This document shows, piece after piece, positions 26,260-35,180 of a stretch of 54,782 nucleotides of DNA; within the stretch, counting starts at the first letter, position 1, and each line of letters opens with the position of its first letter. This DNA comes from an uncultured Oleispira sp. (GTDB lineage Bacteria > Pseudomonadota > Gammaproteobacteria > Pseudomonadales > Oceanobacteraceae). Location: the NCBI GenBank assembly GCA_913019965.1, contig CAJVZR010000022.1:1-54782 (forward strand), written 5' to 3'. The notes under the pieces were generated by a model, which was not told the DNA's origin, searched no databases, and saw nothing but the letters and a program-made list of their open reading frames with translations. Both the position numbers and the translations under genes were made by a program.

Positions 26260-27551
26260 AGCGGCGCCTCTTCTAAAGGTTGAGTTTCAGATGCAGTGAG
26301 TTTGCTCGCAGCCCACATGTCTTTCACTTCAATTAAACGGTGTTTAAGTTTGAATTCTCTTTCGTCTTGCTGATCCAGCAACTGGAATATTTTTTCAGCA
26401 AAAGCCTCTTTTTTAGTCATCGATAATTTCATGGCGTTGAATTGAATTAGCTTGTAAGTTTTTGCTAATTCATCAATCACATCACACCAATCATCAAACT
26501 CTGGTTCAGGTAAACCGAGTTCGCGCCAGAAAAATGCAAAGCCATGTTCGTAAGCGTATTTACGTGGTGACATAACTGGGATTTCTTCTACCGCCTTGAT
26601 TAAATTTCCCATCGGTAGCGGCTCACCGTTTTTATCTTCACCTTTAATATGGGCACTGATAATTGCACGGATCATATCCGTTACCGGATTAGCGTCTCGA
26701 ACGACGGAGGCATCAAAGAATGCATTGACTTCTTCAGCGGGTGTCGGGCGAGCACCCTGCTCAGAAAACACATAACCACCAGATACTGTTGGTTGAGCTA
26801 CGGCATTTAAAATTCGATCTTTTTTAAACACACCTTCCCAACGGTAATCAGGGTCATACATAAACCAAAGGTCAGGATTATTGGTTGGCCCCAACATGAC
26901 ATAATGTGGGAAAGGGTCTTTGTTGAATTCATTTTCCCGCTCAGGTAAATGAAACATATCCAACATCACTAAAATATGTTGGCCTTGCTCTCTGTTTTTC
27001 ACTAAAGACTCTAGCATTGCTAAATTCTTTTCTTTGCTCGCTTGCTTGTCATACCAAGCTTGAATCGGCATGCCATATAAGCGCTCGTACCAATTAAAGA
27101 AAATATCGTGATTAATATTTTCGTTGTGATAAGTCAGTACAAAACGATCATTGATACAGGCACTGGCATCGGATACGGCAAAGTACAAAATGCGATGATC
27201 TAGATCTGGAAAACGTTTTACGATTTCAGCTAAGTTACTGGCGACACAGTGGATCTTAACGTCTTCATAAACCTCCAAACCTTTTTCATGGGTTGGCAAG
27301 TTTTGTCCCTGATATAAAGTCTTGGCGACTGCACGCACGGTTTCAAAATCTTCATTCATTAAGGCGCTTTCATCCATCGCAATGTCGTGCTCGATTTCAA
27401 GCAACATCAGCATTTGCAAAACCATGGATGAATCTAATGCCAGATCTTCTAATAGACGGGCATCGCTGTGGAACTTATCCATATTCGGCAGAGACATGTT
27501 CTCGCTTAATACTGTAAATATGGATTCAACAATCTGTTCTTTTGTCATCAT
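26256..27551 (-). CDS. asbDE: Fused aryl carrier protein and condensing enzyme (AsbD-AsbE)
   Basis: A 431-aa protein. Residues about 1-85 form an acyl carrier domain with the phosphopantetheine serine in LALDSSMVLQ (Ser41), equivalent to AsbD. The rest, from about residue 95, resembles AsbE, which transfers 3,4-dihydroxybenzoyl from the carrier to a spermidine amine: note NHDIFFNWYERLYGMPIQAWYD. In Bacillus anthracis these are separate genes (about 91 and 327 aa), so this is a fusion in the same order. The carrier must be activated by a phosphopantetheinyl transferase, and one is encoded 7 kb upstream. It lies 62 bp after asbC and overlaps asbF by four bases. Confidence 0.88.
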   Translation of the reverse strand: MMTKEQIVESIFTVLSENMSLPNMDKFHSDARLLEDLALDSSMVLQMLMLLEIEHDIAMDESALMNEDFETVRAVAKTLYQGQNLPTHEKGLEVYEDVKIHCVASNLAEIVKRFPDLDHRILYFAVSDASACINDRFVLTYHNENINHDIFFNWYERLYGMPIQAWYDKQASKEKNLAMLESLVKNREQGQHILVMLDMFHLPERENEFNKDPFPHYVMLGPTNNPDLWFMYDPDYRWEGVFKKDRILNAVAQPTVSGGYVFSEQGARPTPAEEVNAFFDASVVRDANPVTDMIRAIISAHIKGEDKNGEPLPMGNLIKAVEEIPVMSPRKYAYEHGFAFFWRELGLPEPEFDDWCDVIDELAKTYKLIQFNAMKLSMTKKEAFAEKIFQLLDQQDEREFKLKHRLIEVKDMWAASKLTASETQPLEEAPL

Positions 27552-27613
27552 AATGTTATCAATCTAAGTAATCGTTTTTCTTTTAAGATTTTATCGTTTA
27601 TGCCAACATCGCT

Positions 27614-28864
27614 TTATGCTAATGCCAGAGCCTTGCGACTCACCTTTCCGTTAGGTAAGCGCTCAATATTTTCAACTTGAGTAATTTGAATCGGCACTTG
27701 ATATTTGTTCAGATATTGACTGCACCAGCTGCGGATCTTGTCGTCAGCAATTTCTTGATCTGCAACAAACTGCAAACACACTTGATCATTGCCAAACGCG
27801 TGGCTCTTTTTGAATACCACTGCATCGCTAATGCTTGGCATCTCCATAACCACTTTTTCAACTTCAGCGGGGTAAACATTGAGCCCAGAAACATTAATCA
27901 TTTCATCGATGCGAGAAATAAAATGAAGGCGGTTATTACCATCTAAGAAACCTAAGTCACGGGTTGAAATCAGAGTATTATTTTCTGTAGTCACGATGAT
28001 TTCTTCTAGTGCTTCGGACGAAGATCCAGACGTTACCGTTAGATGTGGCAATGGCACACCCTGATCATGAATGGACTTAATATCGCCCCCGAGGGCAATA
28101 CAACCGACTTCCGAACAACCATACTGTTGGTATAACTTTTCACATTTATTCGCGGCTTGTGCTAGCCAGGTCGCTTGCATTAACGTGCCCGAAGTCATGA
28201 TGGCATGAATAGGCTGGTCTGCTTTAACCATCATAGTGATAGTCGTAATCAATGCAGGAGATGAATATAAAATAGGAGAAGCTGTTTCTCGTACTTTATT
28301 AATAATGTATTTCGGATTGAAGTTGGTAATAATTACCGGCTCTGAGCCACGCTTGATACTGGCTAAAATACCGCAGATCAATCCATAAGAATGGTTCACC
28401 GGACAGGCAACGACCGCGGTCATCTGCGCTAGATCCGTAAAGTGCTCAATATAATTGTGTAATTCGATATCAATGCTAACCCAGGTACGATCAATACACT
28501 TTGGCTCACCGGTTGTACCTGAACTCATTTGTACTAATACAGGCTCGATATCATTTTCGTGATCACTGATCTGTTCAATTTTTGCTAGCAGCTCTTCCAT
28601 TGAATCGGCCATTACTTGGTAATGACTAGCGCTGAGTTTTGCTCGGCGGCGCAATGCTTCTTCTGGAGTACCAGCCGGCAAAGGGAAGACAGATATTCCG
28701 TGATCACGAGCATAAAGACATAATGCAATCCACAGGGCAGCATCACTGATACAAGCTGTAATGCGCTTACCCTGACAGCTTCCTAATACGTTATGCTGCT
28801 TGAACTGTTGGTAACACTGCTCAAAATAGTTTTTATCGAAATGTTGATCATTAAGGTAAATCAT
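27614..28864 (-). CDS. asbC: 3,4-dihydroxybenzoate-AMP ligase AsbC
   Basis: A 416-aa adenylate-forming enzyme that activates 3,4-dihydroxybenzoate with ATP and loads it on the carrier domain. Motifs: MSSGTTGEPK (A3 loop), STRDLGFLD (A7), RIDEMINVSGLNVYPAEVE (A8 hinge) and LPNGKVSRKAL with the catalytic lysine (A10). It is shorter than usual aryl-AMP ligases (about 500 aa), as is AsbC of Bacillus. Start lies two bases after the asbB stop with AAAGG in the asbB end as ribosome binding site, so it is translationally coupled. Confidence 0.9.
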   Translation of the reverse strand: MIYLNDQHFDKNYFEQCYQQFKQHNVLGSCQGKRITACISDAALWIALCLYARDHGISVFPLPAGTPEEALRRRAKLSASHYQVMADSMEELLAKIEQISDHENDIEPVLVQMSSGTTGEPKCIDRTWVSIDIELHNYIEHFTDLAQMTAVVACPVNHSYGLICGILASIKRGSEPVIITNFNPKYIINKVRETASPILYSSPALITTITMMVKADQPIHAIMTSGTLMQATWLAQAANKCEKLYQQYGCSEVGCIALGGDIKSIHDQGVPLPHLTVTSGSSSEALEEIIVTTENNTLISTRDLGFLDGNNRLHFISRIDEMINVSGLNVYPAEVEKVVMEMPSISDAVVFKKSHAFGNDQVCLQFVADQEIADDKIRSWCSQYLNKYQVPIQITQVENIERLPNGKVSRKALALA

Positions 28865-28866
28865 AT

Positions 28867-30840
28867 TTAGCCTTTCATTAACTCGCTTTTAATTAACTGC
28901 TCGGGGTTCAGTTTGGTGTCACTTTTTTCTTCATCGCTCTTATCAAACTCAGCGGCTAAAGGGTTGCTTACTGTGTGTTCGAAATAATCTAAGGTGCCGC
29001 CATTGAGAATTTTTTTCTTCAGTAGTGATTCAACAATAATGCTGGGGTTTTCTGCTCCAATACTGTCAATACGCGCAGGATCGGTAATACCTGATTGACG
29101 ATAATCATTGAGTTGATTGCGCACTTGATTCCAAAATTGTGCTTCTGAGTAATCGTGATAACGCTCTAATAAGAAAGACAAGTCGGCTAAATTGAGCACG
29201 TAAACGGTGTCCATATAGAGTTCACGTAACTCGTCAATGTCCGACATGCTGAAACCCTCATCTAACGGAATGGTTTCAAAATATGGATCTGTTTCAGCCA
29301 GTTTTGGCAGATGCTGAGGAAACTTTAGATAGTCTTCTACGTATTCCATATCTTCATGAAAATCGCGCAGTACAATGCGATGAGGCCAGCCGTCTTTGTG
29401 GGTTAGAATTAAATTCTGACAATGAGCTTCAAAGGCGATGCCGTTATGAACCAGCATGTGCCAGATAGGGATCAACATGACCTCTAATAAACGATTAACC
29501 CAAGCATCAACTCCATATCGATCTAACCAATCAGCAATAAACGGACGGTTATCTGATTCAACTAACATGAGCGCGGTAAAAGGAATCGCGGCTTCACCCG
29601 GTAGTAGTTTATCCACAACACTTTCGCGGAAAATCGCACCAACCAGGCCATCCATTGCTTTGGCTTTTACTTCATCTTCTGGTTTATAAAGTAAACCGGC
29701 ATACTCACTTAGTAACAGCAGCGTGCCTTCTCGCTGTAAGTATTCATCTCTAGCGACAACTTCTTGCAACCAAGTTGAAATCGCTGGAGCTGTACAGACA
29801 AAATGATCCTGCAAATTACGGTGGGAAGATGTACTCACTAGGTTCAAAGGAATTTTGACATTCGCTTTTTCAGGATGACTGACATTCACTAACGTACGCA
29901 ATGATTGAGTTGCCTGATAAAAATCCCCCGCAGTGCCCAGTTCAATAATATCGCCACAAGCAATGGCAGACGCTAAACCATGACCCTGAATGGCATCGAT
30001 CTGCCATGGATGAATGGGTACGAGTGAATAAGACAGCCAATTGTTACCCAGTGCTTCCAGACGTTTGGTCAAAATAGAAAAAGGCTCTTCTCCTAGTTCT
30101 TCAATCCAGAAATCAATGGCTGCCGTTGGCAAGGTATGATCGACATGCTGTGATTGAATCGCTAACCATTGAAACTGAAATGTTTTTCCAGCCTCTGGGC
30201 CATATTGAATATGGTTTTGAAGCGTGAAGCCGGTTCTGGCTTTAAAACTGGGGTGATACAGATGACCTTCGGTAATAGCCGATTCCAACTGAGCAAAGTT
30301 TAGCTCGCGTCTTGGTTTTTTATGGTGCTCTAAATAACGCGTATTCCATCGGCACAAGGCGATGGTCTGCATTAACTCGCCTAGCAACCTAGTTTTTGTT
30401 TCTGAAGCAGTATCTAAATGACAAATGAGCTCTTCTATACGGCATTCACGGTAACTGCCTTTAATCGATCCACTGCTTTCTTTATCAAAGATGTGCACAG
30501 AACCATCGGCAATGCGAATGCGCTCAAAAATACGGCGCGCGCCTAAGCATCTAAACTGCTGACCACCCATTTTGAAAGCATAAATACTGTCAAATACCGC
30601 ATCATAGCGGCTATATTCAGAGATAAATTCAACTTGCTCTTCAAATCGGCTGACTGAAGTAAACTCTATAATTTCTTCGTATAACAGTGCATCAACAAAC
30701 TGACGCACCACTCGCTGCTCTTCACTATCAGCAACATCAGGGCTTTCTATATATTGGGCATGTTCCGCACAAAACTGCTCAGCTATTTTTGACAAAATTG
30801 TATTTTTATTCAGATTAACCATAGACTGCACGACATTCAC
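28867..30840 (-). CDS. asbB: NIS siderophore synthetase AsbB
   Basis: A 657-aa IucA/IucC-family NRPS-independent siderophore synthetase. AsbB adds the second spermidine arm (or its dihydroxybenzoyl form) to the citrate intermediate. Visible family motifs: KARTGF for the N-terminal substrate pocket, VHPWQ-like PIHPWQ, LVSTSSHRNL for ATP binding and AFEAHCQNL with LRDFHED, the conserved His and Asp region. The N-terminus overlaps asbA by 26 bp; a second ATG at 30822 is an alternative start. The C-terminal 25 residues are acidic and Lys-rich. The assignment of AsbB rather than AsbA rests on gene order and motif details. Confidence 0.88.
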   Translation of the reverse strand: MNVVQSMVNLNKNTILSKIAEQFCAEHAQYIESPDVADSEEQRVVRQFVDALLYEEIIEFTSVSRFEEQVEFISEYSRYDAVFDSIYAFKMGGQQFRCLGARRIFERIRIADGSVHIFDKESSGSIKGSYRECRIEELICHLDTASETKTRLLGELMQTIALCRWNTRYLEHHKKPRRELNFAQLESAITEGHLYHPSFKARTGFTLQNHIQYGPEAGKTFQFQWLAIQSQHVDHTLPTAAIDFWIEELGEEPFSILTKRLEALGNNWLSYSLVPIHPWQIDAIQGHGLASAIACGDIIELGTAGDFYQATQSLRTLVNVSHPEKANVKIPLNLVSTSSHRNLQDHFVCTAPAISTWLQEVVARDEYLQREGTLLLLSEYAGLLYKPEDEVKAKAMDGLVGAIFRESVVDKLLPGEAAIPFTALMLVESDNRPFIADWLDRYGVDAWVNRLLEVMLIPIWHMLVHNGIAFEAHCQNLILTHKDGWPHRIVLRDFHEDMEYVEDYLKFPQHLPKLAETDPYFETIPLDEGFSMSDIDELRELYMDTVYVLNLADLSFLLERYHDYSEAQFWNQVRNQLNDYRQSGITDPARIDSIGAENPSIIVESLLKKKILNGGTLDYFEHTVSNPLAAEFDKSDEEKSDTKLNPEQLIKSELMKG

Positions 30841-32713
30841 CTTCGTCTTTAATTAGATTTTTCTTCTGCTCTGATTCCGGCATTAAAAATAATGGATTCA
30901 CGATGGTTGAATAAACTGCGTGCTCCATGCCTTCCTGCAATTCATCAATATTATTAACTCGAGCTAAGAGATTGGTTTTGTAATCCAATCGTTCACTACT
31001 AAGTATGTAAGTAATAAAATCCTTACCCACACCCTGCATAGTTTTCTGCAATGACAATAAGTGTTGGCGACTACGCTCTACTAAGGTGTCTTCGTCGATT
31101 AGGCCATCCGCCCCTAAACGATAAATCACGGCGAATAACTGATTTACAAATACGTAGTAGGAGATGGCGGTAAAAATCTTGTCATCGTTATAAAAGATAT
31201 TGGTAAGATTTAACTCTTGACCGACTTCCGCAAGTTCAGCTTCAAAGTGTTCGGACAAATAAAAGCCCTGATTGTCTCGGTAGTAATAGCTGCTTGGATA
31301 ACCTGCAGACACATCTAATAAGCTGTTCTGTTGATGGGCTTCCAATGCAATGCCATAGCTGTCATACAATGACAGTATCGATTCAATCGCACAGCTCCAA
31401 TAACGGTCGAACCAGTCGATAGCCACCTTATCGAGAACGCGACTCTCTGTCTTAGCCAGATCTAGAATAATGTTATTCAGTAGACTTGTGCCTGCGGTGC
31501 CATCGGCATTTGGGATAGGGTCTTGAACCAGGGTGAGGATTGAACATATGCCCTGACCTTTCTCCTCGGTAAATAAATTACGACGTAAAACGACTTCAAA
31601 GCCTGAATCCAATTGAGGATCTTCAGGATGATTGATGGTGATATACGCAGGGTCATCCACGACTTTGAATTGTGGATGATTAGCCAAGAAACCAATGTGT
31701 TTCAGGTAGCGCTCAATAACCATTCCATCTTCTAATTCACGTCGTTTATTTGTACGCAATGAATTAGTTATCTTCACTGGAATAGAAAGCTTTACCATCC
31801 AGTCTGAAGCTTCACTCGCAACCGTTCGAACAGAAGACGTGGCGGTATAATTACCGCCCATTTCTCCAAGATAGTTCAAACGACCTTCTGCAATCAGATT
31901 CTTTACCCATTCTTCTAATAACAGATTAGGCGCTTGCAATGGGTGAACCGGAATTAAAACTTGATCATCAGCTAGCGCTATTGAATCGTAACGGCTAACT
32001 TCAGATACTATAATTTCACTGGTACTTTGTGCTAAAGAAGAGCCCTCTTTAATCAGGGATTTATCCACAGAAAAATAATGTAATTTAAAGCGACCGCATA
32101 GCTCAGGGGAATAAACCGCTTGCTGCCAAAATGCAATTCCCTGCTGACTCTTTGGTGTTGGATGCAACCAATGTCCGTATAAAATAGATTGTTCAGAATT
32201 TATAAAATCAAGGCTTCTTAATGCAGCATCACCTGTTCGCTGATTCAGAAAGTGTGTCATGGTCTGATAGCTGCCTAACAGGCGACTTAATAATTCAACT
32301 TCGTTTATTCTTATTGAGTCTGATAAGTCACCACGAGTAATACTGATATCATTCTGTTGTTGATAAATCTCTCGCACTAAAGCAATCAGCAAGTAGATAA
32401 TATCCGCAGGCTGCCAAGAGTTAGAAAATTCTTTAGCAGCAGATCCTTTACAGAGTTCGGTACACACATACACGGCATGAAAATGATGGCGACCGACTGT
32501 AGATTGATAAGCCACATCCATAACGATCCGTAGCTGATTTTCAGGTAAACGCAGCTCTATAACGTGATCTCCTTCTAACTCATAAGGAAAATCCGATAAC
32601 ACCAAAAACTGGCTTTTACTGCGCCAAACTCCAGCGTCAATTTCACGCAGATAGGCATTAATAAAAGCGTGAAAAGATGCGTACTCAGCAATATCGTTTG
32701 CTGCAAATTTCAT
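30815..32713 (-). CDS. asbA: NIS siderophore synthetase AsbA
   Basis: A 632-aa IucA/IucC-family synthetase, first gene of the operon. AsbA adenylates citrate and condenses it with spermidine. HPTPKSQQG, IPVHPLQ, TSSVRTVA, VKITNSLR, LEAHQQN and YYRDNQGFY match the AsbA/type A motif set, with ATP- and citrate-binding His, Arg and Lys residues. The ATG at 32713 has AGGG seven bases upstream. A Fur-box-like site lies about 55 bp before the start, so iron control is expected. Its 3' end overlaps asbB. Confidence 0.92.
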   Translation of the reverse strand: MKFAANDIAEYASFHAFINAYLREIDAGVWRSKSQFLVLSDFPYELEGDHVIELRLPENQLRIVMDVAYQSTVGRHHFHAVYVCTELCKGSAAKEFSNSWQPADIIYLLIALVREIYQQQNDISITRGDLSDSIRINEVELLSRLLGSYQTMTHFLNQRTGDAALRSLDFINSEQSILYGHWLHPTPKSQQGIAFWQQAVYSPELCGRFKLHYFSVDKSLIKEGSSLAQSTSEIIVSEVSRYDSIALADDQVLIPVHPLQAPNLLLEEWVKNLIAEGRLNYLGEMGGNYTATSSVRTVASEASDWMVKLSIPVKITNSLRTNKRRELEDGMVIERYLKHIGFLANHPQFKVVDDPAYITINHPEDPQLDSGFEVVLRRNLFTEEKGQGICSILTLVQDPIPNADGTAGTSLLNNIILDLAKTESRVLDKVAIDWFDRYWSCAIESILSLYDSYGIALEAHQQNSLLDVSAGYPSSYYYRDNQGFYLSEHFEAELAEVGQELNLTNIFYNDDKIFTAISYYVFVNQLFAVIYRLGADGLIDEDTLVERSRQHLLSLQKTMQGVGKDFITYILSSERLDYKTNLLARVNNIDELQEGMEHAVYSTIVNPLFLMPESEQKKNLIKDEGECRAVYG

Positions 32714-32764
32714 ATGAACCCTAGCTCACTTATTTCCATTTGATTCGCAGTATACACACTAAAT

Positions 32765-32783
32765 ACGATTGATTCTCATTTTA
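32765..32783 (-). promoter_or_regulatory. Fur-box-like site before asbA
   Basis: ACGATTGATTCTCATTTTA matches the 19-bp Fur consensus at 11 of 19 positions by eye, with the TGATTCTCATT core intact. It lies 52-70 bp upstream of the asbA ATG, in a good position to block the promoter when iron is plentiful. Confidence 0.6.
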
Positions 32784-32912
32784 TTTCGCATTTACCCTAA
32801 GATTATCAATTAGAACTATTTAAATAAGGAATAGATCTGAAAATAAGAAGGTAGAACTAATAGTAAAGGGCTGAATTTAGAGATTATTTTTAGGCTTAAT
32901 ACAAAATAAGTG

Positions 32913-32939
32913 GCGCTATCGTTAATAAGCCGATAGCGC
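32913..32939 (-). terminator. Terminator after the MATE exporter gene
   Basis: GCGCTATCG and CGATAGCGC form a 9-bp G/C-rich stem with a nine-base loop 10 bases after the exporter stop codon. On the minus strand it is followed by ACTTATTTT, a weak U-tract. It separates the speA-pptase-MATE unit from the asb operon. Confidence 0.7.
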
Positions 32940-32949
32940 TAATTAAATA

Positions 32950-34308
32950 TTATCCAATGGATTTTTTAAGCAGTAATGCTGGTCGATAATTTATGAAGAA
33001 GATCACAGCAAATAGAAATGCAAAGGCTTCCGCTACAGGGACTGCGTATAAAAAACCAATACCAGGAAGCAAAAAACTGAGTAACAATACAAAACTTATG
33101 GGTAGAATTAATGAGCGTAACATAGCAATAATACTCGAATGAAGTGCCTGCTCAGCTGAGGTAAGGTATGCACAAATAAGCACATTAAAACCGTTAAACA
33201 AAAAGATCGGCCAGACAATATGTAAAAAGTTCTGAGCTAATTGCTGAGCCTGCTTCGCATCATCCTCAAGAAAAAGACCAACAATTGTACTTTCAAAAAG
33301 ATGCAGCATGGCCACCAGCACAATACTCAAGGTCGCTATCGATACTGCAGCGATACGCATAAATGCCTTAACCCGATCAATGCGCTGAGCTCCAAAATTT
33401 TGCCCTAATAAAACATGCATAGCGTCAATAATGCCGTAATACACCATTAGACTAATATAAATGAGATAATTCACCACACTAAATGCCGCAATTCCCTCCA
33501 CCCCACTTTGCCTACTAATAACCCAGTGAAAAACCAGAATCACTAAACCAATTGAAAATTCATTAATAAATTCAGAAAAGCCGTTAAAGGCGCTATAGCC
33601 CAATTCTTTAAAATTAAAAGCAGGCCAGTATAATTTGAGATTATTTCGACCTGAAAAAAAGTAGCTTGAGATATAAAGCAGCTGTATTACCTGAGCAATT
33701 AACGTCGCCCAGGCCGCCCCTTCAACCCCCCAACCTAGCTTACCAATGAAGAGCGCATCAAGGGCAATATTAATTAAGGCACCCAGCATTAATGCACGCA
33801 TACCCAACTCTGGCCGATTATCAGCACGAATGAAATAGTACATTACTAAGCAAGCCAATTGCACAATCGTTACGAAACAAAAGATTTCAAAATAGCTTTG
33901 CATCAAAGGGTAAATCGAAGAATCCGCTCCCAGAGCAGCAAATAGGTAATTGCTGAATATAAGCGACAAGGGAATAGCTAATATCACCATCGCCAGTACC
34001 ACAAAGAAAATCTGACTAAATAAAGAGGATGCTGAAGCATATTGTTTCTCGCCGATATGAATACTGGCTTTGACTGAACCACCGACTGCGAACATCAAGG
34101 CGATACCAAACAATAATGCAAAGTACGGCATCAACAGGTTAACCGCAGCTAGCGCATCAGCACCTAAATAATTACCAATAAAGAAACCATCCACAATACT
34201 GGCGGTAGAGATTGCCAGTAAACTTAATGTCGAAGGAATAACAAAACGAAAAAAAGTGGCTATGATAGGTCCACTTTCTGGAGAAGTATTGGATGTATTT
34301 TTACTCAT
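32950..34308 (-). CDS. MATE-family multidrug/siderophore efflux protein
   Basis: A 452-aa polytopic inner-membrane protein with twelve hydrophobic helices and two MATE repeats (SIVDGFFIGNYLG in helix 1-2; LMYYFIRADN-like VMYYFIRADNRPE; GALINIALDALFI). Families of this type (MepA/DinF branch) export cationic compounds with a Na+ or H+ gradient. In this context it is a candidate exporter of the finished siderophore or of polyamine. ATG at 34308 with AAGAGAT upstream is chosen over TTG at 34323. It is the third gene of a unit with speA and a phosphopantetheinyl transferase. Petrobactin export in Bacillus anthracis uses an RND-type protein, so this would be a different solution. Confidence 0.88.
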   Translation of the reverse strand: MSKNTSNTSPESGPIIATFFRFVIPSTLSLLAISTASIVDGFFIGNYLGADALAAVNLLMPYFALLFGIALMFAVGGSVKASIHIGEKQYASASSLFSQIFFVVLAMVILAIPLSLIFSNYLFAALGADSSIYPLMQSYFEIFCFVTIVQLACLVMYYFIRADNRPELGMRALMLGALINIALDALFIGKLGWGVEGAAWATLIAQVIQLLYISSYFFSGRNNLKLYWPAFNFKELGYSAFNGFSEFINEFSIGLVILVFHWVISRQSGVEGIAAFSVVNYLIYISLMVYYGIIDAMHVLLGQNFGAQRIDRVKAFMRIAAVSIATLSIVLVAMLHLFESTIVGLFLEDDAKQAQQLAQNFLHIVWPIFLFNGFNVLICAYLTSAEQALHSSIIAMLRSLILPISFVLLLSFLLPGIGFLYAVPVAEAFAFLFAVIFFINYRPALLLKKSIG

Positions 34309-34356
34309 AATATCTCTTAACAATTTTTATAACGATTTCAAAAAATATAATTTAAA

Positions 34357-35172
34357 CTAAGCCTTAAGCTCATTCTTTCTTAACAGCTCGCACTGCAATC
34401 CTACAAGCTGGTTGTCCAATCCAGTCCATTCATCAACAGCAACAACAGAAACATCATTTTTTTTATTAAACTCTACCGTTAACGCCAAGCTGTATTCCGC
34501 CCCTAAACAAAGTACGTTAAATAAACCGATATAGCTTCGCTCTTTTGCAGGTAAAGGCTTAACCCAAGCAGACGATATTCCCACCTCCAGACCATCACCT
34601 CCTTTAAAATAAAATTCCAATTTAGTAAGAGGCACCCTGACACCTAAACCATTGGTTTTTAGATAGGATTCTTTTAGTGTCCACAGTTGGGCAATGTGCT
34701 TAATTTGCGACTGCTCAGTCAATCTCATAAGATCGGCCAATTCGCTTTCTGAAAAATAGCGCTTAGCCAGCGCCATGCTAAATACCGGACGATGTGTGCA
34801 TTCAACATCAATCCCGAGATTCACCCCCTCTCCTAACGCCAAGACAACTAGACCTTCACTGTGTGATAAATTGAAATGAAGGTTTAGATACGTGAACTCA
34901 TCAGCCAATCTGGGTTTGCCATATTCATCAATGGAAAAGACCCACTCCCTAGGCAATATAGTCGGTACTCGTTTTGATAATTGACTGCGCAACAAGGCTC
35001 TAGCTAACAAGAACTGATGAGCCTGCTGCTTACAGACAAAACGGTCGAAGCGAATTCGCTCCTCTGCATCAAGCCAGCCGAAAACTTCAGCCGAAAAACT
35101 TTTATTACATAAAAGCTCAAGGGACGCATAGTTCAGCTGAACCTTTGAATTAGGGAGGAGTGAGCTAGTCAT
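34357..35172 (-). CDS. Sfp-type 4'-phosphopantetheinyl transferase
   Basis: A 271-aa enzyme that transfers the phosphopantetheine arm of CoA to a carrier protein serine. LGIDVE (Mg-binding Asp and Glu) and WTLKESYLK (Glu and Lys) are the two signature motifs; HFNLSHSEG is the upstream family motif. The probable client is the carrier domain of the AsbD-AsbE fusion. Start is ATG at 35172 or GTG at 35178, only 8 or 2 bases after the speA stop, without a clear ribosome binding site; coupling to speA translation is likely. Confidence 0.92.
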   Translation of the reverse strand: MTSSLLPNSKVQLNYASLELLCNKSFSAEVFGWLDAEERIRFDRFVCKQQAHQFLLARALLRSQLSKRVPTILPREWVFSIDEYGKPRLADEFTYLNLHFNLSHSEGLVVLALGEGVNLGIDVECTHRPVFSMALAKRYFSESELADLMRLTEQSQIKHIAQLWTLKESYLKTNGLGVRVPLTKLEFYFKGGDGLEVGISSAWVKPLPAKERSYIGLFNVLCLGAEYSLALTVEFNKKNDVSVVAVDEWTGLDNQLVGLQCELLRKNELKA

Positions 35173-35180
35173 CTGCACAT

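Noticed and set aside
20161..32713. Aerobactin-, vibrioferrin- or 2,3-dihydroxybenzoate-type siderophore locus
   Set aside because: No lysine hydroxylase/acetylase, no EntA/B/C-like genes; AsbF, AsbC and the polyamine genes point to a petrobactin type.
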